A stretch of DNA of 64,000 bases from Pithys albifrons albifrons (GCF_047495875.1 NC_092461.1:60004299-60068298), one strand, 5' to 3'; shown: positions 25,132 through 38,920, counted from the first letter of the stretch. Program-made: numbers and translations. The notes: generated by a model from the letters alone, not told the origin.

Positions 25132-26103
25132 GACACAGCAATGATTTTAATTATTGTAATTTCATCAGTATAAATACTTCAAAGTTATGCAAATAGTACC
25201 TCATAATCCACATCGACAGTTCAGAGTATTTGATTTACTAGTCTTGTAAGGCTCTTTGTCTATGCAGTTTACTCTCAGATGTGACTGTGCATTGCAATTG
25301 AAGCCTTTCACTCACATCAAAGCTCTAAATCATAACAAGATGAGCTAATTTTACAAAGACTGACACTTCAAACATTAACTTGCAAATACAATTATAAGAT
25401 GAAATATATAAAGGACTTTACTAGGATATCATCTGGCATGGATACCTGCAGCTAATCATATCTAATGTTTTTTATGACAGTGGTAAGCAATGATATTGCA
25501 AGGCCAAAAGACTTGGTGTGAACAATTACAAACAGCCACACTTGCTTCTGAAAAGCTCTGTAAAAATACTTCATTCTGTTCTATCATTTAAAAGTTGTAT
25601 ATTTGAAGCATATTTAAAAAAATAGTAAATTTTTAATAGTGTAGGGGAAACACTGTTCTCACTAATGTTTCTGATATGGAAAAATAAATGTATTACAGGT
25701 AACATTTTCATATCAATAATAATACAAAAGTACATTAGAGTAAATGCATCTAGAATCAATATTTATGACTATTAAGGCAGGGGAAAAAACCCGTGCTGTC
25801 ATCCACTTGCTTTTTATTTACAGAAACTGTGAAACACAGACTTCAAGACAGATGTTTAGATGCTGTAAATCACAGCTTTCAATAAATCTTAAACAATGAA
25901 ACAAAAGTCACTTCCTTTAGATACTAAATTCTGCATCAAACTCAAAAGCAAAAAGTTGGATATCCATATCCATCTAAAATCCAGTGTTAACCATCAACAT
26001 TTACAAAGCTGACACTGATACTTATTTTACAGAAGAGTGTAACTGCAGCACTAGTTATCCCCAGTCAAGATTCACATGTGCTGAATGAGAAAAGAATCAG
26101 ACC

Positions 26104-26550
26104 TGTTGCTTTATTTTTTCTTGATGGCTATTGACTGAGTTAGAAACAAAAAGATTTCCAGCACACTCCTCCCACAAAGGCACCAAAGGCCTTTTATTAA
26201 GGGAAACTTGGGTGCATAAAGGGTTCTTGGGGGAAGGTTCTGGAACTTGGATGGGATTGGGCAAAAGCAAGGACAGAGTGTATAACTAGGGAAACCAGAT
26301 AGCCAATGGGACAACGGTTGCCAAAGGCCAATGGGAAAACACGTCTTGGGCAAAGGCAGGAAAGCTAGCCAATGGAAATCCAGGGATCAGGACAAGGGTA
26401 GGAAAAGGGTATAGGGGGAAGAATACAACATGGAGGATAAACCAGGATAAGGCTATGAGGGAGAAATGAGGGGGGGTACACAGAACTTTTGTAACAAAAA
26501 AACATACAATAATAAACACAATGAACTTGAACCAAACTTCAGTTGTAACA
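26104..26550 (-). mobile_element. Solo LTR, minus strand
   Basis: Read on the minus strand, the segment starts TGTTACAACTGAAG and ends AATAAAGCAACA, giving TG...CA ends over 447 bp. Two AATAAA signals occur (antisense at 26193-26198 and 26110-26115). Several ATTGG motifs (inverted CCAAT boxes; CCAATGG on the plus strand near 26303, 26330 and 26372) sit in the presumed U3. This combination is typical of a retroviral LTR. No internal proviral sequence or partner LTR flanks it, and no target duplication is evident. It is unrelated in wording to the LTR at 23017. Confidence 0.75.
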
Positions 26551-28171
26551 GTCTTAACTGCCTCTCAGGTTGTTTTGTGTCCGTTTGTCATCTGATGTGT
26601 GTTCTCACATATTTTCTGATTTTTTTTTAATAGGTTTAGAATACAGCCTACCCTGAAGAGTAGAGGCAAACAATATTGGAAGAAGATCACCTAAGCTGGA
26701 AGTGACATTACATAAGAGGTAAATTTTCCATAATAGAAAATTCCAAAAGCATCTTTACAACATCCTCATAAAAGCAGCTGTAGAATTCCTTTGTGTCTTG
26801 TTGATTGAATAATATTAATCTTGTAAAGGAGAAAGTAAAAATAGAAAAAGGGAAGAGAGAATTAGAACTCTCAAAAGCAGAGAACAGCCTTTATGTAAGT
26901 AAGCTTAATTTGGGGAAAAAAATTTGAGGTAAAATATGAGAAAGTATATAGAGATCTATTAAAAGAATGAGAAAACAGCTGATGAAAACTAGGAGAAATA
27001 CGATTTAAAACATTTTTTTTAATGCAATGTGTCTTTCAAGGGCAGAAGTCATTGCCTCAGAATATTTTTAAGGTAGATGTAATAAATGGGCTAAACAAGT
27101 ACTAATTAATAGGAAAAAGAACTGTCAGAAAGTATAAAACACGGTGGAGGATTTAAAGGCTGGCCCAGGAATTCCCTAGGGGATGAACTTCTAGAACTAG
27201 AAATATACCACCTCCATACTCACCATCTCTCTTCTGCTTGTGAGGTATTTGCTACCAGTCTCTGTCACAGATGGGAAACACACTGAGCAACTTTTCTGAG
27301 GCTCCAGCAAAGGCAATGATTGTAATGTTTTGAAAAATGGCAAGATAGGCAATCACTAACTGTGAATATTAGCAAGAAAATAATGCATGGAATGAATATC
27401 TTTAAAAGAATGTTTGTGGAATACATATTTACCATCTTACACATTCAAATATAACTTCAGCTCCCAGATACTGCTCCAGCAGAATCAAGAGGAAGCTGAC
27501 ATAGTTAAAAAAGCAAGATGTCAACATCAAGCATTTCAACCAAGTTGTAGCCTACACAGGTAAAGAATGACTTGCAAATCCACTTCATATAAGAAAAAGA
27601 AAAGGATGACTTGAAAGGAAACACAGAAAATCAGACAGCAGCATGAACAGCTAAATAAATTCCACACAACAAACAATGACACACTGAATGAAAACAATGT
27701 TGAATCACACTATAAAAGCACTGTGTTGGAAGTGACATAGAAGTGGAATCACATGTAAGAAACTGGAAAAATCACAAACCAGAATTAGTTTTACATTTCC
27801 TACTAGCTGCAATTATTCCAAATACTATTTTCTTTTCTTTGATTCACTGGCTCGCAGTTTCCCACTGTTTTAGTAAAATTACTTCAATTGATGAGTATGC
27901 TACAATAATAAATTAAAAAATATTTTAATGGGAAAAAATAGCTTCCTATGTCTCTTCTTTACTTTTATGCAGAAAAAAATAATTATTGATTATAAATACA
28001 TAGCTGATTGTTCAATATCTGTTTCAGTAGAAGCTACAAAAAACGCACAACACTAAATCATTCAGAATATATTTCACACCTTAATCTCTATTTGCACATC
28101 TAAGTGGTTTATTTTTTTCACAGGTTGTATCTTCTTTCAACACCACATAAGTCAATGGTGGTTTCATAAAG
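26551..28171. other. AT-rich non-coding stretch, nothing recognised
   Basis: No frames, transposon termini or RNA genes were identified. Confidence 0.55.
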
Positions 28172-28220
28172 ATTTCACAGAATATTCTGAGTTGGAAGAA
28201 ACCCACAAGGATGCCCTGAA
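28172..28220 (-). mobile_element. CR1 3'-end scrap, about 50 bp
   Basis: TTCACAGAATATTCTGAGTTGGAA followed by ACCCACAAGGAT matches the reversed terminal 45-50 bp of a CR1 subfamily whose 3' UTR ends with the antisense of GGGTCCCTTCCAACTCAGAAT. It is truncated almost to nothing. Confidence 0.72.
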
Positions 28221-31200
28221 TAAAATCATCATTTAAAGAATTTTCACTACTGTAAGCATCAAAATATTTTCTAACTTACATGAAATACAGTAAAGAGATC
28301 AAAAAAATGTGGAGATTAGATGACTCAATCCGTTTTTGAGTCCTTCAACAGGAAATGTGAAATAGAGTGAAAAAGTGCTATGGGAAATTTTACTGTTGTT
28401 ATCCCTGCTGCAGCAAAGGGCAAAAGTCATTGCATTTCTGTAACTACTTCACTGGCACTTTTCCATACTTTTTAAGTTTTTGGAAAATAAACAAAACACT
28501 GTTACTATGAGACTAGTACTAAGAAATCAATAAACACAAAATATAATTTCCGTGCAACTCAAAATAAAGGTTGCAATATATGTACTTAGGGTGTGCTTTT
28601 GGGAAGGGGAAGATGTATTACTTGCTAAGCCATATTAGAAAAATCCACAAAACCTAATAGAATCCAAGTTTAATTTTTAACCTCTTGACTTTTCTTTCTG
28701 TTAATTAACATTGGGATCTGATCCAAAAGTATTTGTACAACATTCATTTGCTAATATGTTAAATAATCTCAACTATTTCTGGGAACAGTACATCCTTATA
28801 GTCTGAGAAGTATGTGTTCCAGAAATACTTTTCTTGTAACCATTAATAGTGACTTGGAACATGATTAAAAAACATGTAACACTACATTCAAATTAAACAC
28901 ATTGGTAATTAGATTCATATGTGTTTAGAGAAACACAAGAAACCAGTATGCACTCAAATATTTATATGATGAAACCAAAGTAAACAAGCAACAACAGAAA
29001 GAGAACAGATTGGAAATTGAAACATTAGCCAGCTTTTATATTATACCACACAGCACATTGAGACTTATAAGAAGAGTTAGTTAGTGTTCCATACTGTAAA
29101 ATATGCTACATTATTTTAGGAAGACTTAAAAGGATCTGTTCCTGCTGCTATGGTGAAAACCTAAAGCTGAAGTATTAGTAATTACAGCATCATCTTATGA
29201 AAAAGAAACCAGACCCAAAAATCCTGTTAAAAACAATTCTTTCCTCACTCTACTCTACAAATCCAGGTTTTATTCAAAGTCACTTTGTCTCACATCAGGC
29301 CTGAGCATTTTTAGTTCTATGATTCACTTGTTTAGAGTGAGGGAAAGTTGACCCATTGCCAGCAGAGGTCATGAGATCCATGTAAGGCTGATGATCAATA
29401 ATTGGCACTCTAGAGTGTCTCATAAATGATCTAGAGAAATGTCAGAACAAATGAAAAAAAGGATTTTCTTACTGAAAATTCTCATTGAAATAAAACCAAC
29501 CAGAAAACAAATAGCTAAACAAACAATGCCCCAAATAAACAACAAAAAATACCTTTAGACATGTCACTCTTTATGAAGGAAGACTACCTTCAATGTTTTA
29601 ATTTAGAAGTCATAAAGTAGATCGACTGTTCCATCAAGTAATTTTCTTTTTATCCCCACTACCAAATAAACACTACAACCAAAAATTTATTGTTAAAAAA
29701 TAATAAAGCACTGTTTAGCTCTCGCCCATGCCCAAAAACCTTGAGATGAAAGAAAATTCTCATATATATCACTTGCAGGAACTAGATTCCTAAGAATTCT
29801 ATATCTGGATGCACAGGCCACACCCATGAAAGTAAAATTAAAAGCTTAATCCTGTTTGAGAAATGTGGAGCCTATCAGTTATGAGTTCTTGTTTGGGTCT
29901 TGTCTCAGGGCTATGAAGTTACCACCACTCATGTTACTTGGTGGTTTCTTTGAGAAATAGATGATAGTACTCATCTGGTTTATGATGATGAATGAACCTC
30001 ACTATGTCCCTTTTTAACAGTTTTTTCAAATTTAAGGAGATTTACTAAGAGTTAGGTCCAAAACTTTCAGAATAAACAGAATAAATTTAAGAGAATAAAA
30101 GAAGCAACATTCTTCTCGGCAGACCCACATTGTGACTTCATCCTGTAATGGAATGAAATGAAAACTATAAAAAAATAGTTATAAAATGTATTCCTCAATT
30201 TACAGCATTTGTGGTCAGAAGCATTTCCTCTCACAAACTCTCAGACTGCCGTGTGGAGTGATATAAGTATAGCAGAATTTGGAGAGCCTTGATTATATTG
30301 TACGTGTATTTCATGTCATAAACATATAAAACATTTAAAATATGGTATTAAATATGTAGCAACATTTCCTGGCGTAGTAAGAACAAAGTTGTGAGAGAGC
30401 AGTTTTTTAAAAAGCTTTTAAATAATGCTGGTAAGAAATGTCCCAACATGATAAAAATCCTGTCTTCAAATAAGTTTCCCTTCATAGTATTCTCTTTGTT
30501 ATAGATACAGGCTGTACCTGAAAAAGGCACTACTGGTTGCTTTAAAAAAACCCAGAAAACAAAACAAACAAACAAACAAAAACCAACAAAATGCAGCAAA
30601 AAAACCCACCACCAAAACCTGTTTAAGCTGCTATATAATTATTTTAAAACATTTGACAGAAAAGATGGCTACAGCTTAAAGGTTAAACAGTTGTTGATGC
30701 TTATGAGCAACACTTATAAACAACTGTAGAATTAACAGATGATTAGAATTTTTAAAACATTATACCTTTTTTTAAAAAAAATAATCGCCATTTAATCAAC
30801 TCTTTCCTGCTGCTTCTCATAGCTTTCCCATGACATTTCCTTGAATAGGGTAAAGTACCTGTCTTTTTTGTTAAAAGTTCTGAATGACACTAAACCATAG
30901 TGCATTCTATTGTCCAGTGTCTGAAGTACTTTCGATCATGTCTGAAATGGTGAAGGGGGAGGGGGGGGGAAGAAAAAAGGAAGAAAACAGAAAAAAGTAT
31001 AGTGAGGTCTACAGTTTGAGATGACTGAAAATAACCTTCTTGTGTAAAAGATTTGTTTTCTCACCATCAGACACTTGTATTCTGCTACATGGAAACTTCT
31101 GTTTCCTTCATTATCCCTTTAAGACGACTAATCTCCTTGATAACTAAGGACAGAGCAAAAAAATGCTAAATCAGTAAGAGATGGGTCAAACTTGGATCTC

Positions 31201-34200
31201 TCAGCAACCGTTCAAAAATCTTATGGAATAAAAACCTCACTACTCTGTTTTTCCTTGAAGGTGCAATCAACAGAATCAGTAGGAACTCTGATTGACCGAT
31301 AAGTTTTGGAGCAGTCCTTAAATGCTGGACTGAAGAAATAACTTCCAGCACCTTTCTCTTTGTATTTCCACACCCCTCTTCCTCTGGATGTCAGAGAGCA
31401 CTATGCCAAAGGCCTGCTCAGTATAGTTCTAAGAACCAGGGGGAAAGAGTGCATGCCTTACAATCCTGTCCCAGAAAAACTCTCCCTGTGTGACTGAGTA
31501 GCACTGAAGAGCCAAGCACATGATATACATTTGTAAGCCTTACTAATATATTGTCTGGTAAACACCAATAGCGTGAGTTTCTGATTGCCATTAGACTTTC
31601 AGGCACCGAGGGAAAAAAGGTAGTTTTCTTTGTCTGGCTTAGGAAGTAAAGTTCATTAAGGCTACAGTGGCTCCTGGGAATCATAGTATGTCTCCTTGCA
31701 GGCAGGCTCTTTCCCTCCAGGTCCACCTGGAGAGGATGCAGGTAAACAGGGTAGGGGACAAGGTTCACTGGTGGCACATCTCATCAGGATATTAAACCTC
31801 ATAGGAAACACTTGCCTTTTTTTAATTTTCTGTGAGACCACGTATGTAAGATCAGCTTTCTGAGTCTTGTAGGAAATTTCTCTGCCTAGTGAGACTGCAA
31901 TCTGAAACTACTGTATTGAAGCAAATATATTACATGTTGCTCAGGAACAAATATAGGAGTTTCAATTGTTTTTTGGTCTATAGCACTGAGCCAAATTAGC
32001 CTTATTGCAATTCTCTTTGTGAAAAGTCTGATATTACTGTTTTGCATCTTACATTGTATTACCTGCTCCTCTAACCCTGCATGCTGAATTCTCATTGACA
32101 TGTAAATGTGGCATCTTCTCACATGAGTGGGAACTGACCTCAAAAAGATTCTTTGTTTCATATACGTAGGACAAATCTTAGGGAAAAGATCAATAAATAT
32201 TTTCCTGTGGTACTGAGAAACATACTGATACTGGAAGGAATATTTTTGTTAGCTATATTTAAATGAACAGCAATGAAACAATGTTAAAAACTCAGCCAAA
32301 AACAGTATTCCAGATTTTTTTGGATACTTTCTACACAAGCTTGGATGTAGAAAGCTAATCACTACGCCAGAAGTCTCTCTTCCCCAACACCTCTGCCTGG
32401 TGGAAAGGCTACAAGAGACTGTCTGTAGCCATCCTCTACCAAGAACTCCAGAGGATACTGCAGAGGATTCAGTCTGCAATGCCAAATTACGGAATTAGAG
32501 AAAGGCCCATGTGGCCTCTTTAGAGAGCTCTGCACAGCAGACATCTGCCTCCTCTGCTCTGAGCCCTGTGCCTGCTATGGTGGTGCATACATTCATTCCC
32601 ACTGGTACTCTCTTTACCCTTCACTAAACATGCTTGCTTAATGCAGTCTTTCAGCTAGTGGAAAATAGGTCCCTTGAAGGCTGTCATTCCCTTTCGGTAA
32701 CCCTCTGGAACAAAGCAAAGAGGTGATCTGACTTTCTGCTCTCCAGAGTTCACTTGGGATCAATTCTAACAACTCTCATAATGTCGAGATTAGGCAGCTT
32801 TTCCTCCTCCTTGTTAACAAGGCAATGACAAAGAGAGAGAGAAGTCAATTTCCTTTTCAAATAAAACTAAGAAGGCACTCAGCAGTAAATAGAAAAGTTA
32901 TAAATAAATAACTGAAGTTTTTGACTGGTGGAGCCCTGTAATACTTTATACTGGTGGTACTGGCTACTGGGCCAGGGTGGATCATCTTTAGGAAGCTGAA
33001 TTTGGGATTCCACAGGCTTTAAAGAGCAGATGCAAATCCCAGAAGACTCCTTTTCAAGGTTAAGCTTGAAAGCTGCCCTTCTGAAACTCAGTTGCCAGCC
33101 TGACCACTGACCCTGTCGTTTCCATGAGCAGGTGCCTAAGTAACAGTGGAGCTGACATGTCATCTGCCCTTCTGGATAGCAGCGGGGGGGATCTGGCATC
33201 TCCAGAGCCAGACTGTTGAAATTTCCTCTGACCTCACTGGAAACCAGAAAATAGACCTCAGGAACCAGTCTGGAAATAGCAGGTCAAAATTTCTTTGTCT
33301 GAAGCAAAGTCCTTTAAACCAGGACCTTTCAGGAAGGCCTTTGGCCAAGTTGGATTGGACCTTGCCACTAGCCATGAATCTCACCTACGTTTGACACCAG
33401 GAGAATATCCTTTCCTCTGTTTACTTCAGAATGAACACCAGTAAGTTTCCTCCCAGGCAGCTGATTTATGAAGTGACTAATATCTCCCACAGCAGGGCTG
33501 CAAAACCCTGCTGTCCATACATATGGACTAGAAAACCATCAAGAGCCACAAGGATATAAAGTGTAACTTTTTCTAACTTACAGAAAAAAATTCCACCAAA
33601 ACATCCCAAATATTGATCATGGCCCCACCACTTTGTTAGGCATCCTCACACTGTTCATAGAACCTGCACCAGACAAACCTTGTCATGGGACAGCTGTATT
33701 GTGGAATAAATGTGAAAAATTTGCGTGTATTACTTGACCAATTCCAGGTGTGCCACACAGGAGATAAAACCTGGTGATTCTCTAGCCTTCTCTTTCAAAT
33801 GAAGCTCACAATTGTTTATCCAGAACTACACTGATTTGTATGTATGGTATGTGGGGCAGTAATTGACTAAGAATCATTTCATAAACCTAATTTTTACAGG
33901 AAATTATGTTAGAAATCGATTGAAAGAGCATTAAAAATGTCTCTTATATTTGCCTCATTACAGTCCAAACATCCCATCACATTTACCAAAAGTTTAGGAA
34001 AAAATAAACTGTCTTATGTTAAAAAAAAAATAGAGAAACCTCGACAGGACTGCAACTGCCACTCTCAATCAGACTGTGGCCATCATCCTCACCAACAGGT
34101 TTTCCTTTTCTTTTGCTTTGTACTCAGGGGGACCACATGGTGCTCAGCAGAGGGGCTAACTAACACCATGCTGTTTGTGCTCCAGGGTGCTGGGTTAAAC

Positions 34201-37200
34201 ATCTGGGGTTTGTGGGTTAGAACAAAATTTTCCTCTGCGTCATTGTACTTATTGTAATATTTTTAGTTAATTGTAGCTCTGATTTGTAATCTCTCTTGAG
34301 TTGGGTTCATTTCTCCCTTGAATTTACCTTTCAAACAGCCCATCTTTATTTAGTTCAAATCTCTTATTTCTTTAAAAACATACCATATGCAGCTCAAGTA
34401 CAATATATTGTTATTCATTTCAATGTTACAAAAAAAATAGTGTAATACAACTGTGTTTATAAATGTTTGTTCAGGAGCATTTTCTTAATGTCCAGCATTT
34501 TGCCATTTTCTTCTAGTTCTAAATGGCCTTTTCAACAATATTTTAACAATGAAGTTTCAGAATTAAAAAAAAAATTACAAATATAGAAATGTTTTGGAAA
34601 CCTTTTCTGGTTTCCTACAACATTGCTTTGAATATGTTACAAAAACAACTATGTGTTGGCAAATACATAAGAATAAAAAACCAACCAAACACACAATTAA
34701 AGAAATTAAACTTTTACAGAGAATTTGGAATACCGGTACAGTGTTACTACAGCTTTCAGTGTCACTAAATAATTTTTTAATAGAAATGTTCCATGTCCAC
34801 CACATTTTATCTACCAGTAAGAAGGAGAATCTCAGACCCAATCACACTTACCAGCCAACATAATTTTCTTAATTTATAGGTCAAGTTTATACCAAGTTTA
34901 TCATTCTGCCTACGAACTCTTAAACTTGATTAATATATTTACTTCCACATCCTTTGGGAATTTTGTAAGTTATTAGGAGTTTAGGCCATTTGAATGCATG
35001 CTCTAAGATTCACAATATTAAAATATTATAGCTATTTATTTCTCAGAGGAAATCAAGAATTCAAGAATTTCTGTGAATTTTTCTGTCCAATCAGGGAGTT
35101 GGAATAGCTGCTTTTGAGCAATCACAAAGGCTGCTCCCTCATATATTATGTTCAGAAGTAAATAAACCAAATAAGTTGTGGAAAAAAGCACTGACATCTA
35201 ACTTCAGTATCCAAAATCAAATACAATGGGAAATATATACCCAAGACATTGTATTTTTTAGGGGTGGTTTTTTACTGTTTCACAGGTGTAATGTCAACAA
35301 AACTCTGCCTAGACTTCTGTGATTAGCCTTGATATAAATGCTTTAGGATTTCAGTAAACGGTGTGAAAGCTATCAGTATTTCTAATTTTGTCATAAGCTC
35401 CCCTTTTAACAGACAATTTTATTTCCCATTCTTTGGTGCTCAGCTGGCAAATTAATTGAATTTGCAACAGTAGGTAAGGCAAACAATACGTCCATTGTGA
35501 CAAGTTGTCATTTATTCCTTTTCTTTAGTAGGCTGTCTCTATACATAACTGTTCAACATCCTCTATCTGAAACAATAAAATAGTTTAATTCCCTTAATCG
35601 AAGCCCCTTGGTTACAATATGGAGGAATGACCATAATAAAAGTATCTGAGGGAAAAATATCGGACCTGTGACCATTTTTTTGATCAAAAAATAAGAAAGA
35701 AAGAAAATCTAAAATACACCAATGGATAACTCCAACATACATATGGTTTCCCTACAGGAAGAATTTATGAATGTTTGCATGCAAACTACTCCTAAGCAAA
35801 TTTCCACATCAGCCATGGTAATCATAGTTAGGTGAAAACCTGTATATCCCCCTTTTCCAGAATGCAGGTCATGTGGACTGTATTTAATAAATAATTTCTT
35901 TTTCCTTCACAGCAATACTGTTTCAGGCTCTCAAAGCAGTTCTAAAATTATCAGTGTGAAAGAAGGATGGCAAAAGTGCAACAAATAATTAAGTAACACT
36001 ATCTAAACACTTCAGTATGTATATGAAAATTAAATAAATACATGCCTACACGTGTGAAATGGAGACTGTTTTCAGCAGCAAATTTGTGAGATGTACATTT
36101 ATTAGTAAGTTCTAAGGAACAGCTTTAGGCACTATTCATTTTACTGGTTAGTACTGCCTGAAAGTGATCATCCTCACCAAGATCAAAAGTCTACCTTGAG
36201 AGGTATCTTTACTTTGATGGTAGACATCAGTAAATACTTACATAGAGGTTTTTTGGGTTTTCTTTTAATAAAAGGCAACAATACAAAACTTTGTTCCAGC
36301 TTCTGCAATGAGAATTTAGCCAGTGTGAACACTCAGTAGTACTGGTGGATTTCTTCTGCGTTACTTTGGTGGCCATTTTGAACCCCTTTGGTAGCCACTC
36401 TTGTTCCTTTGATCTTTGCATCCAATAGCACAGTATTAACACTGCACTTACACAGCATACAGTACAAATGAACCCAAATATTTTTTTCTCTTCATAAAAC
36501 AGTTTCTTGTATCAATATATGTTTGCTATGAAAAGACAACAGTAGTATACTAGAAAGGTACGATACTGGTATCCCTTTCTCAGTATGTTTTTAAAATGTT
36601 TGCCCTGAAAATCTCTCTCTAACCTTGGAGACATTCTTCCCTACTATCACAAAAAATCTGTGAAAGAAGGTTTTTTGCCTACTTAAGGCTACCCTTCTTG
36701 CTTTTTAAAATCAGTTTCATTAAAATGAGCTACAGATACAAACATTGCTTTCCTTATGATCACATTTAATACTTGAAAATACTGACTTGAAAAATAGAGG
36801 CCAGGCACTTGCCCAATAAGACATGATTTATTGTAACACACAGAAAATTCAGTCTGTGATAAATGTTAACACTAAAAACAATTTCTATATTAATGTTTAC
36901 AGATATCAGTCTTTTCAATTCCTATAGATATCTATCTTCTTTATTCCAACAATTGTAACTGTAATAGACATTTCATTTTCAAAAATTTCAAAACCATTGT
37001 TTTAATAGTGGCTATTGATAAGGATATACCTGTAGCCAATACTAACGTGATTTTCTAAGATAAAAACAATTTATTTTAATTTTTGATGGCTCATACAAAG
37101 GTCAGAGGGCACTATTCATGATAGAAAGCATAGAACATACACAAGATGATAATTTTTTAATTCCAAATCTTTCATAGATTATAAGAACATTTTGGCAGAT

Positions 37201-37648
37201 CATAATTTAAAATTCTCACAAAATAATGATAAAAATAATGATAAATAAAGTTTAAAAACAGTCAATTCAAATCAGCATGCAACATCAGTTCCTAGGAATT
37301 ATGCTGCTCTAGGTGTCTTAAAAGTGAAAACAGTAAGATGAAAATAATGCAATATTATGTTAAACAATGTAGCACTTCCCTTTTGATCATCAAAAAACCT
37401 GATCTACTGATTGCAAGTATTTTCCAGTTGCTTCATCTTAAGGCCATGACTACTATTCCAGTTAAAGAAAATTTCATGCTGTTGCAGAAACATTTTTAAA
37501 TCCTCTCTAAAGACAGCATTTCATTTTTCAGAAAACAGAAGTTATTTATAATATAGCTCATATGTGCAACACAGAGATAAAAATGAACACATAATTTTTA
37601 GTTTAAATAATTTGCCATGCAGCTATACTTGGACTAGAACATAAAATT
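28221..37648. other. Long AT-rich non-coding stretch
   Basis: Low-complexity runs include AAAC repeats at 30557-30584, G runs at 30957-30969 and GA repeats at 32829-32841. The subregions 31380-31760, 32370-32620 and 33000-33420 are somewhat GC-richer and hold frames up to 119 codons (31418-31777, minus), but no domain, splice context or repeat family is recognised. A perfect 14-bp palindrome lies at 32809-32822. Confidence 0.5.
32809..32822. promoter_or_regulatory. Perfect palindrome CCTTGTTAACAAGG
   Basis: This 14-bp sequence is its own reverse complement. Each half resembles a SOX/HMG-type core (CCTTGT / ACAAGG), and the centre is GTTAAC. A role in factor binding is inferred only from motif resemblance. 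Confidence 0.4.
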
Positions 37649-37672
37649 AAAAAAAAAAAAAAAAAAAAAAAA
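37649..37672. repeat. A24 homopolymer
   Basis: There are twenty-four consecutive A residues. No processed-pseudogene body or poly(A) signal was found next to it, so I treat it as a simple repeat. Confidence 0.95.
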
Positions 37673-38605
37673 CGGAAAAACAGGGTGCATAGATTTTTTT
37701 TCTTTACATTTTTGAAAGAGGCAAATGGCTGAAAAGAACAGTTCATAATAGAGATAGGGTAAGGAAATATAGACGTGAAATAAGCAAAGTTCATGAAAAC
37801 AGTTAAGTAAAACAAATAGCACAGAAGGGACTGAATTAAATTTTTAAACACACACAATAGAATACCTGTATAACACAAGTGATTTCCTTCTTACAGTCAT
37901 AAATTCAATGTACAGAAACAATGCATTGCAGAATGATGCACTTTAGAGGGCTTTTTTCTTCCCTTCTTAAAATATAGAACTATTATGATTCTCTTGTGTG
38001 GATGATAAATCCAGCTCAAAATTCTACCCACTATGAGTTCTACCAAAACATAGTACTGAGAATGAGCTGTGAGAGAATGAGTTATGATATACCAGTGGTT
38101 TGTGCAGTGTGTGTATTGAAGACAGAAAGGAGTGGAAAAGAAGGAAGGGCACACAAAGAAAAAACAATATTTTAAAGGTAATTTTTGGAAAACACAATTA
38201 TGTTAGAAGTATTATTAAAAAAATTAAATTAAATAAAAATGAAAAAAATTTAAATTACCTATGGAAATTATTCTATAAATAGCAAAAGATACAGGCATGG
38301 CTTCAGGTGTCAACATTCAATACCAATATTATCAAAACTATTCCTTAAATTGTTTTCTTCACAAGAATAGCACAGTTCAGTTCATCAAAGCTCCTATGAA
38401 TCTGAAACTAAAGCATTTCAAGACTTACTTAACTCTCAGACCTCTGAAAGACAAATATTTGGACCTCAAAAACCCTAACAACTCAAAATAAGGAAAAGCA
38501 GGATAGCAGGTGCATACTCAGCATTCAAAATTATTGGAGACATGCACAATTGTAAAGAGTATTTGAGCAGGAGAGACTAAAACTCTTCTAAAAACATGAA
38601 CCACT
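37673..38605. other. AT-rich non-coding stretch, nothing recognised
   Basis: It contains only chance-length frames (up to about 91 codons) and no recognisable repeats. Confidence 0.5.
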
Positions 38606-38920
38606 TGAAGCACTCCAGTAATTTTCAATTGCTTTGCAATGTGCAAGCAAGGAACCTTGATCACTTTCACAATGAAGCACTTAAGCTCTCTGATAATTTT
38701 ACACCCTTATAGACCACATATTTCTGGAACCCCATCATTTCCTAGCTGAAGTGGTTTTAAAAATATGTGAAGTGCTCCAATAATTTTAAATTATTCTGTG
38801 CAATGCAAGCTCAGAACCCTGATCACCTCAAAATTTAAGAGCTTATAAAAATTTGAAGTAGCCCAATATTTCTGAATGATTGGGTATTGTGATTTCACTG
38901 GTTTTATAAAGTGCTTCCAT
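38606..38920. repeat. Diverged internal repeats, two clear units 162 bp apart
   Basis: The unit GAAGCACTCCAGTAATTTTC followed by AATTGCTTTGCAATGTGCAAGC and GGAACCTTGATCACTTTCAC at 38607-38670 recurs at 38769-38835. There it reads GAAGTGCTCCAATAATTTTA, then a variant of the middle block and CAGAACCCTGATCACCTCAA. Weaker related starts occur near 38672 and 38855 (GAAGTAGCCCAATATTTCTG). This suggests an old tandem array with a basic period near 80 bp, or an eroded interspersed repeat with internal duplication. Confidence 0.6.

Larger units (their letters stand above)
24501..26103. other. AT-rich stretch with TA repeat and a hairpin-bearing segment
   Basis: Apart from the TA microsatellite, the segment 25020-25210 is noticeable for clustered ATTTGCAT, TAATTG and ATGCAAAT motifs and an inverted repeat. 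No coding signal is present. Confidence 0.5.

Noticed and set aside
23017..26550. A single provirus bounded by the two LTRs
   Set aside because: The LTRs differ in sequence, length and orientation, and the interval has no gag, pol or env-like frames.
31418..31777. 119-codon minus-strand frame
   Set aside because: No recognisable domain, no splice or promoter context, and a length possible by chance in 64 kb.
37649..37672. A24 run as the tail of a processed pseudogene
   Set aside because: No upstream coding remnant, poly(A) signal or flanking duplication could be found.
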